A DNA stretch of 64,000 bases from Lasiosphaeria ovina (GCA_033439765.1 JAULSN010000014.1:310001-374000); one strand, 5' to 3'. Shown: positions 31,240 to 41,915, counted from the stretch's first letter. Program-made: numbers and translations. Notes: a model not told the origin generated them from the letters alone.

Positions 31240-32163
31240 CCTCCCATTTTGACACGGACGTAAACTGACCAATCCCCATTCGAGAAACACTCGGCACCCT
31301 CACTGTAAGAGAGAAGAGACAGCCTCTCTACGGTGGCTCCGTTCAGCTGAATAACAACCACCACATGCGCGTGGCTGTGACTTTGAGAGCGCATTGAGGC
31401 TGGTCGACGCTGTTCAAATCTAAAGAAAGCAATTGAACATGTCAAGGATTCGTGGCTATGCAAGGAAAAGAGTGTTTTTCCTCCATATCCCTACATCTTG
31501 ACGAATCCTTGGTCGGCCAATATGCCGTCTTTGGATGTGAATCGCCTCAGGAAGCTTCCATATGCTCCCAACTTTACAGCCGCGCGCACAGGGCAGTTGT
31601 AATTATATGTCCAATTGAATGCGTTGATGGTTCGTTGGTGGACTTCCAAGCCGTTGCTCCCGGCCTGAGGAACACACCCGACGTCAATATTCATGGTAGA
31701 CCCTGTAAGTGAAGGAGCCTGTACATACTCATTGGCCGATGTAGCGCGTATTGGGCATATAGGTGGGAAAACCGCCTTCCTTTTCCAACGAAAAAAGCTA
31801 CAGTGGTTGAGTCGAGCGGTCATGGCTCTCGCACCCAAAAAGTCGAAAAGCTAATTTGGTTCCAGAAACTCAAAAAATTGTATAACACACTCGTGTTCGA
31901 GTCCCGTCGATGGCCTTGGACCGCAGTTGTAATAAAATTACCTTCGATCATAGCATAAGCGCCAGATACCCTATACCCTAGTATAGTACGCCGGTACGCC
32001 GGTTCTTGGATATAGTTCTTGGTTACAGGTCTTTGGAACCCCCAGTTTGGGGAGAGAAAAAATCGACGCAAAAAAAAAAATAGAAACCAACAATTGAAAA
32101 GTGAGTAAAGATTTCCGACCCTCGACCCGACCAACTGAGCTTTCTTTTTTTTTTAGTTTTTCT
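31240..32163. other. Repeat-derived and unassigned sequence
   Basis: 31240-31350 repeats 9340-9470. A 115-codon minus-strand frame at 31838-31491 has no recognised motif and no splice support, so it is not called a gene. A long A run is at 32070-32080. Confidence 0.5.
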
Positions 32164-32409
32164 ATTGGAATAGCGACATTGATGACCGTATACCAGCAGG
32201 CAGGAGAAAGAGGTCGCGTGACCACGCACGTGCGAGGTGGCTCGTGCGCGACGCAGACCCCGCGCCCGCACACCACAAGACCCCGGGCGCACCTAGATTA
32301 CCTTAGTTCCAGAAGACAGAAATGAACACAATATAGACCCCCCCCCCCCACCGGTAGTACTACCACCCTTTGACCTAGGTTACACCTACGTGGTTGAAGT
32401 ACCACGAAC
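32164..32409. repeat. Degraded LTR related to 28993-29223, inverted
   Basis: Reads GGAATAGCGACAT at the left and GTACCACGAACA at the right, the reverse complement of the ends of the solo LTR at 28993. The terminal TG/CA is altered, there is a C run at 32340-32349, and no target duplication is visible. Confidence 0.6.
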
Positions 32410-32514
32410 ATTTTCCCTTCCTTAGACAATGGCTTTATCCGTGTACAAGGAAGACAGACCACATGCCCTGCTGATGAGAAGCGGGTATACAGGAAACAAA
32501 ACACTACAACCTAA

Positions 32515-32820
32515 CGAGTTCTTCAATAAATTGAGCGTACTCTTTTACATTAGGAAGCCCTGAGTGCCTGCATTCTACGATCCAACTTTCAGTTGCACGG
32601 ATGCAGTTGTTGTTGTTGTGTGGAAAGAAAGGTGAAGACTGTTTATTTTACATGTCGCACTTCGGATGCCCCGGGCTGCAAATACATCCTTCGACAACAA
32701 CAACAACAACGTATGCATGCGCGCAGCTATAAATTGCAGCGCAGAATGAGGGCATTCAGAGCTTCCTATTCCCGAAGAGAGCGTTCAATTTGACGGAGAA
32801 CTCATCATGTTGTGGTTATA
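32515..32820. repeat. Foldback element related to 24427-24772
   Basis: Shares AGAATGA-GGCATT-AG and GTTCAATTTGACGG-type arms and the central TTGTTGTTGTTG / CAACAACAACAA segments with the foldback element at 24427-24772. Confidence 0.55.
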
Positions 32821-32876
32821 TATTGGTCGTGGGGCAGAGTTTTGGCCGGTTTTGCAGCCATCTCCTAACAAAATAG

Positions 32877-33370
32877 GTGCATCCAAAACACAGCCAATTC
32901 AACACCAAATGACATGCACTCTCCGAATTGGAATAGTCCTGAATAACCTCTATTTACTCTGCAGTTTGCATCTACGCGCATGCATGCGCCGTTGTGTTAT
33001 TCTTATATGTGCCGTATTTGAGGATTTTGCTTCAATCGCCGTTCAACTGTGTTGGCAACCACCACTCAGGGCAGCCAAAAAAGTGGGGACCCCTCTCCCA
33101 TTGTCCTGTGGCAGTGGTGGATTGTGCATCCAAAACACAGCCAATTCAGCACCAAATGATATGCACTCTTCGAATTTGAATGGTCCTGAATAGCCTCTAT
33201 TTACTCTGTAGTTTTCATCTACGCGCATGCATGCGCCGTTGTGTTATTCTTACATGTGCCGTATTTGAGGATTTTGCTTCAATCGCCGTTCAACTGTGTT
33301 GGCAACCGCCACTCAGGGCAGCCAAAAAAGTGGGGACCCCTCTCCCGTTGTCCTGTAGCAGTGGTGGATT
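32877..33370. repeat. 247-bp tandem duplication
   Basis: GTGCATCCAAAACACAGCC starts at 32877 and 33124, and GCGCATGCATGCGCCGTTG at 32976 and 33223, giving a 247-bp period across two units with few differences. Noncoding. Confidence 0.85.
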
Positions 33371-33681
33371 GCACCAAAAATTTGCCGTGGCGCCCCATGA
33401 TGAAGCCGCAATTGACCGAAAAACGCCCAAGAGAGACGTCTGAGTGCGCGATTCGATCCGAACCGTGGCCAGGGATTGGCCAGTTTTCGTCCGTGTCGAA
33501 ACGGACTCCGGGGACTGGTCGATGGGATAATCCTCGGATTTCTCAAGCCGCGGAATACCGAGCTTGCGAGCGAGGGCTGCCCAAGAGGATAGTGGAGCAA
33601 GCTGGGCAAACCCCGCAGTTCCAACGTGCTTAAAAACGGCTCTGCGCGCGACTCGCGACATACGGCCGTAGCCGTCCAGCG

Positions 33682-34020
33682 ATGACGAGAACTTGCTGTG
33701 AGAGGTCAGTGCCAGGCCCCACTCGCGACATACGGCCGCAGAGGTCAGCGCCAAGCCCGACTCGCGATATGGGCCGTAGCCGTCCAACGATGACGAGACT
33801 TGCTGTGAGTGGTCAGTGCCAAGCCCCACTCGCGATATACGGCCGCAGAGGTCAGTGCCAAGCCCAACTCGCGATATACGGCCGCAGAGGTCAGTGCCAA
33901 GCCCGACTCGCGATATGGGCCGTAGCCGTCCAACGATGACGAGACTTGCTGTGAGTGGTCAGTGCCAAGCCCCACTCGCGATATGCGGCCGCAGAGGTCA
34001 GTGCCAAGCCCGACTCGCGA
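33682..34020. repeat. Complex tandem array ending in a TATA box, upstream of the 34.2-kb gene
   Basis: Subunits of about 37 bp (GGTCAGTGCCAAGCCC, CTCGCGATATACGGCCGCAGA) are arranged in larger units that begin GATGACGAGACTTGCTGTGAG at about 33681, 33790 and 33936. The last subunit runs straight into CGATATAAGAGG. This array very likely forms or has replaced the promoter. Confidence 0.8.
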
Positions 34021-34026
34021 TATAAG
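34019..34026 (+). promoter_or_regulatory. TATA box of the 34.2-kb gene
   Basis: GATATAAG at the end of the tandem array, about 180 bp before the ATG; the repeat units carry the near match CGATATAC at the same place. Confidence 0.5.
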
Positions 34027-34200
34027 AGGGGGCCACCCCTTCCCTAATCTACCGTCATTCTCTCTCTCTCCCAACATCAGCCAACCCAACCCAACCCAAC
34101 CCAACCCAAGCAAAGCAACAACCAGGCCACTCTCTCTCTCAACATCAGCCAACCCAACCCAACCCAAGCAAAGCAACAGCCAGGCATTCTCTCTCTCAAG

Positions 34201-34719
34201 ATGGTCAAGACAGAGAACCCAGACGCCATCAAGATGGAGGACCTAGACGACGCCCCTACCATCTCTCCCTCGCTATTGGCCTCGACCCAATCGTCAGCCA
34301 CGCCATCGTTGGAACCCTCGCGGCAGCAGCAGCAGCAAGGCCACGACCAGCCGCCACGGCTCCTCCCCTCCCGACAACAACAACACCCATCGCAACACCA
34401 CCGCTCCTCCCGCAATGATGGACAGTCTCAATCCAACCCCAAACCGCCAGCAGAATGCTCCTTCTCCGCCGGCCCGATAGTGATGCAGGCGCTGAGTTTG
34501 GCGCGCCAGAGCGAGGAATCCGAGCGCCACTACCAGATTAGGGCGGTACTGGACTCGGCGCTGTCCGAGGTGATGGCGCGGCTGTGGGCGGCGCCCGACA
34601 GCTACGTGATGCGGCCCGACGAGTTCTCCCTGTTTAATTTTTTCCAGAGCAGGTTTGACAATACGGATCCCGTGATTATGGGTGCCAGGAGGCGGTATTG
34701 GCAGTTTACCTCTGCGTGA
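34201..34719 (+). CDS. Orphan 172-aa Gln-rich protein
   Basis: Begins MVKTENPDAIKMEDLDDAP, with a SUMO-acceptor-like VKTE and IKME; residues 40-95 are Gln/His/Ser rich (SRQQQQQ, RQQQHPSQHH). Residues ~98-172 look folded: LSLARQSEESERHYQIRAVLDSALSEVMARLW, then DEFSLFNFFQSRFD and YWQFTSA. Codon use is GC-biased and the frame is clean. The 5' UTR holds two copies of a ~60-bp leader with CCAAC runs. A small transcription-associated protein is possible from the acidic and Gln-rich start, but no family is recognised. Confidence 0.6.
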   Translation: MVKTENPDAIKMEDLDDAPTISPSLLASTQSSATPSLEPSRQQQQQGHDQPPRLLPSRQQQHPSQHHRSSRNDGQSQSNPKPPAECSFSAGPIVMQALSLARQSEESERHYQIRAVLDSALSEVMARLWAAPDSYVMRPDEFSLFNFFQSRFDNTDPVIMGARRRYWQFTSA

Positions 34720-34924
34720 TGATCAGGATATGGTATGATGGGGGTTCGTTTTGTTGGCGTTGGTGGCACACCGCGCGAGGACGGCTTGGTGGGGTGGGCA
34801 GGGCAGGAATGCACCGACTTTCTTCTTCTTGGCCTGTTTTCTGTCTACGTACGGCCGTTGTTCGGGTAGGGGTTATGCGGAGGCACCGTTCAGCGACCCC
34901 TTCCTGACTTGCCAGGTAGCTTAT

Positions 34925-35340
34925 CTTACAGGTTAGCCTCATCAAGTCAGATTCCCGATACCAAAGCAAAAAAAACACACGTACGCAACAGCTTGAACGC
35001 GTCTGCTTGATGGCTGGTAAACACTCAACTTCGATGCGATCTTGGTGAGAATTTTTACACACTTCCCCTGCGCCGAGGGCATCATCCTCGGAAGCCAGCT
35101 TTCTTCCTCACACAAGGCATTTTTCCGAAGCCAGCTTTCCTGCATCGCTTTCGCCGCCCTGAAGGACCTCGACGAGCAAAAGAAGCGCATAAGCGCCGTT
35201 CTCTATACTGTTCTTCTGCCCCGGCCGAGAAGATGACGGTACAAATCGTTCCCCTGACGAAGCTAGGCGAGAGAATCCAGCGTGACCATGTCGCTAGAAA
35301 TGTCCCTGATTCGGGGCCGGTATGGATCGAACGCCGATAC
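34925..35340 (+). pseudogene. Repeat block plus RecQ-like helicase scrap
   Basis: 34925-35110 is an inverted relative of 23735-23870. From about 35125 the plus strand reads, with frameshifts, SAVLYTV and then MTVQIVPLTKLGERIQRD (35233), corresponding to the Walker A and motif Ia region of the RecQ-like family found elsewhere in the window. Confidence 0.55.
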
Positions 35341-35500
35341 AAGACTCCAAACCCGCCACCATTCCTGCGCACCTTCCGAGCCTACATTTGCCGATTCTCA
35401 GAAGCGCCCACTCATGCTTTCTTTTTCTGCAACGCTGGCCTTGTCGGGTTCTAGGAGCAGCCTCGGTTCATGACATCTCAGTGTCACTCTCAGCCTTATC
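35339..35500 (-). repeat. Dispersed copy of the 168-bp family
   Basis: Inverted relative to 2836: AACCCGCCACCATTCC, CCGAGCCTACATTTGCCG and TCATGACATCTCAG-type end. Confidence 0.75.
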
Positions 35501-36058
35501 TCAGTAAACTCAGACGTCTTTTTCCAGGCAGGGAGGGGGGGGGGGTGGCTTCGCCACTGGTTCTGAGGGCGTAAATTAAAGAAGGATTGAATGGCCTACT
35601 CCGTGGGCCGATGGCGCGCCAAGACCCAAGTGCACCCAATTTACCTGTAAATCTGTCCCGCTAGCCCAATTGAGCATTTTAGATCCCAGGACCCACTTAT
35701 TTGCGCAGAACGCAAGGAAAAGACGTCTGAGAGCAAGATCAGATTTTTTGGCTAACGGTCGACGCGCCCCTATATAAATCGCGATTGTCCAAAAATCTGA
35801 ACTGCGAATAGCTTCAACACGACAACCAGTATTGTGAAGCCGAAATATGTCTGAGGATGCTGGAGACGAGGAGATCATCATGACGATATTTTGGTACGAC
35901 TAGACCTTCAAGATTTAACGGTCGACGCGTTTCATCTGATTCGATGACCCCCATCCAAAAAAAAAACAGCCAAAATAGATATCCCGGTAAAGATTTGATG
36001 CCGAGGATCCTCTTCTTCTTGACAACCTCAGTGTGTAATTGTCGACCCGTCAATCAAT
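35501..36058. other. Unassigned gap
   Basis: Contains a G run (35530-35544) and no recognisable gene; part may be the eroded N-terminal region of the RecQ fragment that follows. Confidence 0.4.
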
Positions 36059-36330
36059 TTGCTGCCTCTATACCAGCCTCGAACGCCCCGCGGTGGCCTC
36101 TCCGGCCGATCTGGAGCTCATCAAAGCGACCATGTGCTCCATTACTGGCCACGAAAATGCCCGTCAAGGTCAGGCGTCTGCAGTGGCCCGATTGGTCTTC
36201 GCGAATGCCGACACGGTGCTCGTTGCGGCGACTGGCTACGGCAAAAGCGCAGTTCTGTACGCCTGTTCGGCTCTATTGGCGAACTACTGCTGGGCGCGAT
36301 ATGCAAGCCGCGGGGTTGTGAGCAAACGGA
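36059..36330 (+). pseudogene. RecQ-like helicase fragment with Walker A
   Basis: Plus-strand frame from 36039 contains GHENARQGQASAVARLVFANADTV-like sequence followed by [20 protein letters not shown], a helicase motif I (GxGKS) with its preceding strand. Similarity is lost after about 36300. Confidence 0.6.
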
Positions 36331-36476
36331 ACCGACGTATTGCGCAGATCTCCCAAATCGTCATCCCGCCCTCGGAGGCCAACGGGGTATCCAAATTGAG
36401 GGCGCTGTCGTGGTCCGGGTTCTCGAGCACACACGGAAACCCAAAGCCCTCGCTTTCGACCGTCCTTGAGATTGAA

Positions 36477-36766
36477 GACGATGAGAGATAACGGCTTGTC
36501 CTTTCCCTTGTCGGAGCGTATGGCTGCTGACGGTGGTAATATGGCTGCTGACGGTGGTAATATGGCTACTGACGGTGGTAATATGGCTACTGACGGTGGT
36601 AATATGGCTGCTGACGGTGGTAATATGGCTGCTGACGGTGGTAATATCGTATAAGGGATTGTCCTCGCACCCCAAAACCTTCGTCACTCATACCTTCCCG
36701 GCCATTCACGAGAATACCAAAGACGATGAGAGACAACGGCTTGTCCTTTCCCTTGTCGGAGCGTAG
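36477..36766 (+). repeat. Direct repeat flanking a 21-bp minisatellite and a caspase-fold gene scrap
   Basis: GACGATGAGAGA(T/C)AACGGCTTG...GTCGGAGCGTA occurs at 36477-36520 and 36723-36766. Between them are six 21-bp units (ATGGCTGCTGACGGTGGTAAT, 36520-36645) and then 36648-36716, which reads [21 protein letters not shown] as in residues 32-52 of the caspase-fold protein. Confidence 0.8.
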
Positions 36767-36838
36767 GGGCAAACGCTCCAGAAAGCCGGTGGGATTCGCG
36801 TCGCCCTTGGAGGTCCATGTGCCTGCGTACAGCTTGAT

Positions 36839-36946
36839 GTTGACCACGTGTGTATCTGTGGCCATCCGGCTATACTTTCCTCGTCGTGCCTCCGTTGCCA
36901 CCTTTCACAACGCGGAGGCGAAAGCCACAGATATACACGTGGTCAA
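36839..36946. repeat. Imperfect palindrome, ~23-bp arms
   Basis: GTTGACCACGTGTGTATCTGTGGC-type arm at 36839 pairs with GCCACAGATATACACGTGGTCAAC at 36923-36946; an inner pair (GCCTCCGTTG / CAACGCGGAGGC) lies at 36887-36918. It sits at the inner end of the MULE fragment. Confidence 0.7.
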
Positions 36947-36949
36947 CTG

Positions 36950-37524
36950 TAATAGCCCAGGCTTGAAGATCCCCCATCAATTGATCGACAGTGTTATATT
37001 TGTGGCTCCAAAGCTTGTGGCCCGGCGGCGGGCGCGGGGCGCGGTCCACCTGCTCATTGGGGGATTCATCGGGGTCGCTCAGGGCGAAGGGGTCGTCAAA
37101 TACGCCCGGGGGGTCGCGCGCAGCCATTTCTATCGCTAGTTAGCTGGGTGGATTGAAGATGAAGCTGCGCGCATACCTGCGTGGTGGTAAAAATCGCCTT
37201 GTTGTTGTTGTAGCTCAATTGACGGTTTTATGGTTGAATGTGGAAGGATTTGGTGGATTTGGTGGATTTGGCGATGACTTCATTTGCAGGTAAAGATTTG
37301 GCCGGCCGGGGGGGGGCGGGCGGGCAGGGTGGTGGCCAGGGCGCAGGGCGCATGATTTTGGCTACTGTACCATCCGGAAAAGCAAGCCAACCATTGAGCT
37401 AGGCCTTTTTAGGCGCAAAGATCCGATTTTTGCTGGGCTAGTGGCTTGGCGCGATGGCTCAATGTATCTTTTATATGTGGCTACGGTTTACTAGACGGTT
37501 TTGACGGTCCGAGTGGACTCTCCC
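36950..37524 (-). mobile_element. MULE copy C, 5' end only
   Basis: The outer end at 37524 (minus strand GGGAGAGTCCACTCGGACCG) matches the terminal repeat of copy B, and the leader and first ~60 codons (ATG at 37127, MAARDPPGVFDDPFALSDPDE) follow. The frame has no stop where copy B has two. Similarity ends at the palindrome 36839-36946. Confidence 0.8.
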
Positions 37525-37599
37525 CTTTACTAACCACTTGTGTATGGAAGGATACGTACGGCAAGTCCTTGAATCGGCTCCTGAGGGGAGATGCAGAGT

Positions 37600-38165
37600 T
37601 CGGTCTGGCGTTCAAGCTTTCCGCCCCCGCCTCCAATCAGTGGCCCGCATGTCGACGACGATTACTGGAGAGCGCGGCGTCGTAGCGCTGGATAACCTTG
37701 CGAGAGAATTCCTTGGAAAACCCACAAACTTCTCGAGTATAACGGTACAAGGAACAGCGAGCCTCCAAAGGCTCCGGCTTGCTGTCAATATAAACCATGG
37801 TCTTCGGAATCTCCCTGACTGTGGCGGTATTTGCCCCCTCAAAACAGCCTTGAATTTGGCGCTGACGGCCTGCTCTGGGCTCAATAGTACGTGTGTGAAC
37901 TTTCCGTCGCGGACTTGTTTCCATATCTCTCTCGATTCTACATTGTTAATGAAGGAAAGTTAGTTACCGGTGCATCTCAGGGGGTCAGGGGCAACAAACA
38001 GGGCATTCGGAACTCGCCTTGAGATGCGTGTCGGCATCGATCCGTACAGGGCGCGCGCGCCGGCGACATCTTTGGCGATAGAATCACGCTAGTTCTCGCC
38101 CGGCTTCGTCAAAGGCACGATTTGCACCGTGATCTTGTTCATCGACTTCCCCAGCCCAGCTCCTG
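37600..38165 (-). pseudogene. RecQ-like helicase fragment
   Basis: Minus strand, in pieces: ITVQIVPLTKPGE (38140), DADTHLKASSE (38035), a possible short intron around 37945-37975 (GTAACTAAC... ATGTAG), then QVRDGKFTHVLLSPEQAVSAKF (37900), typical of the motif II-proximal region of RecQ helicases. It corresponds to the parts missing from the other helicase scraps. Confidence 0.55.
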
Positions 38166-38198
38166 ATCACCTGTTCTCTTATTCCCTCGAGTAAGTTC

Positions 38199-38430
38199 TG
38201 TCAGATTTAAAATGTATCTCCATTGTCCTCTCTTCTATCTAAGTACGCTGGGTAGTCCAGTCTTTATAGAGCTACGCAGTAGGAAACTGACCTTGGCCGC
38301 AACTTAGGCCGCGTCTTACTCCTTGTTTGAGACCTTCTTCCTAAACGCACTAGCCGAGCTATCTGGCCCAGCCTGCTTCAACCTGTTTGACTGTAGTTTG
38401 GGGCCTGTAACTGCCCCTTTCTATCTGACA
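38199..38430 (-). repeat. 3' LTR of the copia element
   Basis: 232 bp, begins TGTCAGATTTAAAATG and ends CTATCTGACA on the plus strand; no difference seen from the copy at 43187-43418. Confidence 0.95.
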
Positions 38431-38440
38431 CACCCCCTCA
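38431..38440 (-). other. Polypurine tract of the copia element
   Basis: Minus strand TGAGGGGGTG directly adjoins the 3' LTR, the expected plus-strand primer position. Confidence 0.7.
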
Positions 38441-38471
38441 GATGCAAGTCCCTATAGAAGCTTGGATCTGA

Positions 38472-41400
38472 CTACCTTATAGGCTCAGCTAATCCAATCT
38501 GTCGTACGAATGCCTGGTGGAGAGAGTGGTTGAGAGCCTTAGTCAAACCGTCGGCCATCATGTCGGCCGATGGGGTATATTCTACCCTGATCTTCTGTTG
38601 ACTGACTTCCTGACGTAACCAGTGGTTGTGGATATCCACATGCCGTAGCTTTGTTTGTAGTGTAGCTATCTCGGCCGTAACTAGCCGGATAGTCTGTTTA
38701 TTGTCACACTGAATTCGAATGCGGTGATCGTCTAGCCGTACGGATAGGTCAGTTAGTAGTCGGCCTACAAAGAGGGCCTCTTTTGCTGCTTGCGATAGAG
38801 CTAGGAGTTCGGCTTCCGTAGTTGAGGTTGTTACCGTATTCTGTTTACTGGCCCTCCAGCCGACTAGTCCACCAAACAGCTTCATGGCGTATGCTTGAGA
38901 GCTTTTTCGATCAAGACGGTTATCTGCAAAGGAAGCGTCACTGGCTACGATATAGTCGTCCTCACCCCCTAGTTGTAAGGCTAGGTTACGTGTAGTATAT
39001 AGGTAGTGTAACACTTGATCAGCTGCCTTGTGGTGTTGTGGGCCAGGGTTGTGATTGAATCTGACTAGTCTTGATGTAGCGAAGGCGATGTCTGGCCTCG
39101 TAATTACGGCTGCGTATAGGATCGATCCAGTCTTCTTTTGGTAGGCTGTTGTAGAGCTGGGCTCGGCGGTACTGTCGAAGGGGAGTAGTTCAACTGCAGC
39201 CATAGGGACCTTGGTCTTGGTTGTAGGTAGTTGGCTAGCCAACCTGGCGATCTTGTCGATATAAGCTGTTTGAGATAGCCAGATTAGACCCCTCTTCCGA
39301 TTTCTTATGACTTCAATCCCCAGGAACCACTATAAGTCGGCTCCGCCTGTAAGCTCGTATTTCTGTTGTAGCTGCCAGGCTAGTTGCTGTGCCTTAATCG
39401 TATCTTCCTTTCGATAGCCAAAGACTATATCGTCGACGTAGAAGAAGATAAGGATCCCATCTTTGATTAGGATACAAGGTTCGTGTGGGACCGTCTGGAA
39501 GCCCAAGTCCAACAGGGTCCTCGTAAGCTCCTTTTGCCAGAGTAGTGGTGACTGCCGTAGACCGTATAATGCCTTTTTTAGTCTTAGGACCTTACCCGGG
39601 TTCTTGTAGCCGGGTGGCATCTGCATATAGACCGTGTCTTCCAAGTTAGCGTTGGCGAAGGCGTTGACTGCGTCGTACTGCTTGAGCTCTAGGTCAAATC
39701 TAGCCGCAATAGCCATTACTATACGGAAGGACCTAGCCGCTAGGGTGGCTGCATAGGTCTCTTGCTCTGTTGGCTTCTATTGATCGCCCCTGACGACTAG
39801 TCTAGCCTTGCACTTCTTGAAGGATCCGTCTTGGTTGACTTTGTAGGTATAGACCCACATACAATCGAGGACTTGTTGGCCCTGTTGCCGTGGATCCTGC
39901 CGGTCGACCTCGATCCAGGACTGCATTGTATAGTGGCTGGCTAAGTGGTCTTCTTCAGCTTGTTGGAAGAGGGCCCCGAATGGATGGTCCTTAAGTTGGT
40001 GGTACCACTTTGGTGGTGGTGGTAGGTCTTGACCGTATAGACTCTGTAGTCCATTTGGTCGTCGACTAAGCCGTTGGACCTCGGCCTTAGTCAGGGACTT
40101 ATTTCCAACTGGCTGGACTAGTCGGCCCGCTAGGAAGGCTGCCATCTACGGTTCAAAAGTAGATTGGCTAGTACTAGCTTGTTGAATAGGGATTGTGAGT
40201 AGTGCCGCTGCAGGAGAAAGAGAGGGTGTGGGGTACGGTTCGAATTTTTCGGAGTCTTCCTCTTCGTCTTCCTGGCCCCTATCTTCCTGGTCCCCGTCTT
40301 CGTCGTCTTCGAAATCTAGGATCGGTTGGACGACTATTTCATCTAGGATTGCTGGCTCGGGTACGTCTGGTTCGGCTAATTGGATATTGGTAAGGAGCTG
40401 GCTCAGTTCATCGAGTTGTATATATAGGCAGTCGTCCTTCAATGCTTGGAGGTCCCCGCTGAAGGTCTCTTTTTCATTAAAGACGACGTCTCTTGTGCTG
40501 ATGACCTTGTTGGTGAGTGGGTTCCAGATCCTGTAGATGTTTGAGGAGCTGTAGCCGACTAAGTAGCCGACCCAGGCTCTTGGCTCCAGCTTTGGATTCC
40601 ACTGAGTTAGGTGCCTTGGCCGTGGGTATACCCCTTTCTGGGCGTTGGGAGTCAGGGCGAACGCCTTACACCCGTAGGCTCGAAGATGGGTCTGGTCTGG
40701 CTTCCTATTTTCCGTAACTATGCCGTCCCGATGAGCTAGGTAGGTATGAAAACGGTCGTATGGTGTAGCCCAGTTATAACCGTATTTGGGTGTTCGGCTG
40801 TTTAGGTAGACTGCGGCTCTGGCGATCTCTGGCCATAGGGTAGCTGGGAGCCTGGCACCCGCTCTCATCGCTCTTACTTTGCTGGCTATTACACCCCCTA
40901 AGCGTTCAGCTCCGCCGTTCTGAGCGGGTGTGTTAGGTGCCGATGGTTCAACCTTAATCGAGCGTTGGTTAAAGACGGCCCTGATAACTGGTCTATTGAA
41001 CTCGTTGTCGCATTCTACTACCCTCGGCCGTAGTTGGTATTGTTCTAGGATACCGAAGAGGTGTTGTAGTGCTTGGATAATCGAGTCTGCCTCTCTATTA
41101 TAGAGGTAGTAGTCCCAGGCTAGGCCAGACCATCGGTCGGTAACTAGTAGCTGGTAGCGATAGTCGTTGTATCCTTTGTTGTAGTCGAAGAGGTCGATAG
41201 CTAGCCGTGACCCAGGTCCTTCGTTGTGTTCCCTAGGTTGCCGGCGTACCTGGATTTTGGTCTTGGCTTTACCGCAGGCCTCACAGTCAACCGTAGTAGG
41301 TCCTTTGATCCGTACGCCTTGGGAGTACTGGACTAGATGCTCTAGTGCTTGTGGGCCTGGGTGACCGAGTCGAAGATGCCACAGGTCTGCGAGTGCCTTA

Positions 41401-41915
41401 CTAGGTCGTCTCTGGGTGTAGGTATTGAACTTTTTACGGCGTATAGCGAAGGCCGCCCTGGAGTAACTGGTCGGTAGGTCCTCAAGGACGAATTGGTCGT
41501 ATCGATCCGTAAGGTAGCCGAGAGTAGATCCGTCGGACCGCCTTAAGCAGTTGTAGCCAGGACTGTTGTCCCACCAGATGCCGTGTTTTCGTAGTTGCCG
41601 TAAGGATACCAGATTGCAGACGAATCTGGGGCAATAGGCTACATCTCTAAGCTTCAGGATACATTTGTTTTGTGGGCCCTGGATCTGGATATCCACGTCT
41701 CCGTATCCCTGGACCGGTACTGGGTTCTCCCCAGCCCATAGGTAGTCCCCGGGTAGAGCCTTCTTATAGTGGTTAAATCTAGATCTTTGGTTAAATATAT
41801 GTATAGTGGTTCCCGAGTCTAGGATAGCTGAGTGCTTCAGGGGATACTCAGCTATGGAGAAGGCTGCATTTGTAATTAGAAAGCTAGCTCGGCACCGACC
41901 GACTGCACGGCCTAG
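38472..41915 (-). CDS. pol: Copia pol: protease, integrase, reverse transcriptase, RNase H; three in-frame TAG codons
   Basis: Continues in frame from the gag TGA. In order on the minus strand: protease (AILDSGTTIHIF, about 41820), GAG-pre-integrase zinc motif (HLRLGHPGPQ...CEACGKAK, about 41380-41260), integrase core with three acidic residues (AIDLFDYNKG, VECDNEF, QNGGAERLGG), integrase C-terminal GYSSSNIYRIWNP, reverse transcriptase (CMWVYTYKVNQDGSFKKCKARLV, then YDAVNAFANANL, KKALYGLRQSPLLW, FYVDDIVFGY near 39436) and RNase H (ASDASFADN, TEAELLALSQAAKEA, CDNKQT, ending 38472). In-frame TAG codons at 40146-40148, 39777-39779 and 39330-39332 interrupt an otherwise intact polyprotein; no frameshift is present. 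Each can be explained by CAG-to-TAG change. Confidence 0.85.

Noticed and set aside
31491..31838. 115-codon minus-strand frame as a possible gene
   Set aside because: No motif, no splice or promoter signal, and surrounded by dispersed repeats; kept only as unassigned sequence.
36533..36766. Frame with repeated VIWLLTV units resembling membrane segments
   Set aside because: An out-of-phase translation of the 21-bp minisatellite.
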